From Sinonovacula constricta (lineage: Eukaryota; Mollusca; Bivalvia; Cardiida; Solecurtidae): a stretch of DNA of 64,000 nucleotides. The notes beneath the pieces are model-generated. The model was given only the letters and a program-made list of their open reading frames with translations, did no database searches and was not told the DNA's origin. The stretch is taken from contig CM017556.1 of the NCBI GenBank assembly GCA_007844125.1, positions 72,412,193 through 72,476,192 of the forward strand. The letters are read 5' to 3'. Position 1 is the first letter of the stretch, and the number at the start of each line of letters is the position of its first letter. Positions 63,746 through 64,000 of the stretch are shown here, piece after piece. The position numbers and the translations under genes were made by a program.

Positions 63746-63828
63746 GAATTGGAGGTAAAGCGCAGTACATTGTTTACAAGCTGACATATATTAGATATGT
63801 AACTTAAACAATAAGAAGGTAACACAAG

Positions 63829-64000
63829 ATGGAGAGAATCGGGAGAGTGTTGACATTTGTGTTTTGGGGGCTGGTAGTTGTGACACTCGTTGGAGGGAGC
63901 CCTTTCTCGTGGATGAAGAAAGACAATTTCGATCTTATCATGGACCGGATGACTGAAGTCACATCGGAGAACTGCCCATCCAAACCACTGGCAGAGCTGG
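63829..64000 (+). CDS. First coding exon of a secreted or membrane protein (cut by the window edge)
   Basis: The ATG is in AAGATGG, with A at -3 and G at +4. The frame is open for 57 codons to the edge. Residues 1-24 form a signal peptide with a strong hydrophobic core (VLTFVFWGLVVVTLVGG). The mature part begins near SPFSWMKKDNFDLIMDRM and has one cysteine (ENCPSKP) before the window ends. I do not recognise the family. It faces away from the mucin gene, with the satellite arrays between. Confidence 0.75.
   Translation, partial: MERIGRVLTFVFWGLVVVTLVGGSPFSWMKKDNFDLIMDRMTEVTSENCPSKPLAEL

Overview
This window is animal nuclear DNA: genes are split by GT-AG introns, mobile elements are dense, and about half of the sequence is tandem repeat. 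A mollusc, probably a bivalve, is the best guess, from the tRNA-headed SINE, the many small inverted-repeat elements and the mucin-receptor gene architecture. This is an inference; no marker gene is present. There is no bacterial-style operon, CRISPR array or rRNA gene.

One gene dominates the left 40 kb. On the minus strand I assembled nine exons (39393-39444 down to 4608-4926). Every intron has GT-AG borders and every junction keeps the reading frame, giving a predicted type I membrane mucin of 1148 residues. The order is: signal peptide; a module with seven matching cysteines; a threonine-rich linker; a second copy of the same module; about 600 residues of TQAP/TKAP mucin repeats; one membrane helix; and a 105-residue tail rich in tyrosine and proline. 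Each module is coded by a phase 1 / phase 2 / phase 1 exon pair, so it looks like one unit duplicated by exon shuffling. I do not recognise the module; it is loosely CUB-like. Intron 1 is 26.6 kb and holds five unrelated tandem arrays (periods 21, 36, 35, 50 and 28 bp), an SINE with three tRNA heads, a LINE relic, several MITEs and a compound microsatellite.

Upstream of that gene, 39.96-54.69 kb is one 31-bp tandem array with higher-order repeats whose spacings are whole multiples of 31 bp. It ends in an inverted copy of its own unit and is followed by a related 30-bp array (54.73-57.5 kb). At 58.73-62.28 kb there is a nested structure. A 0.48-kb MITE (family A) is split by a second MITE (family B), which is itself split by a 1.63-kb element flanked by TTAA. 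The A/B junction has grown into about 43 copies of a 26-bp repeat that appears to be made from the two elements' terminal sequences. Empty TTAA sites in two other family B copies in this window support the innermost insertion.

At the right edge, a plus-strand gene begins at 63829 with a signal peptide and runs out of the window. Most long open frames in this window are by-products of repeats whose units lack stop codons, and they are not called as genes.
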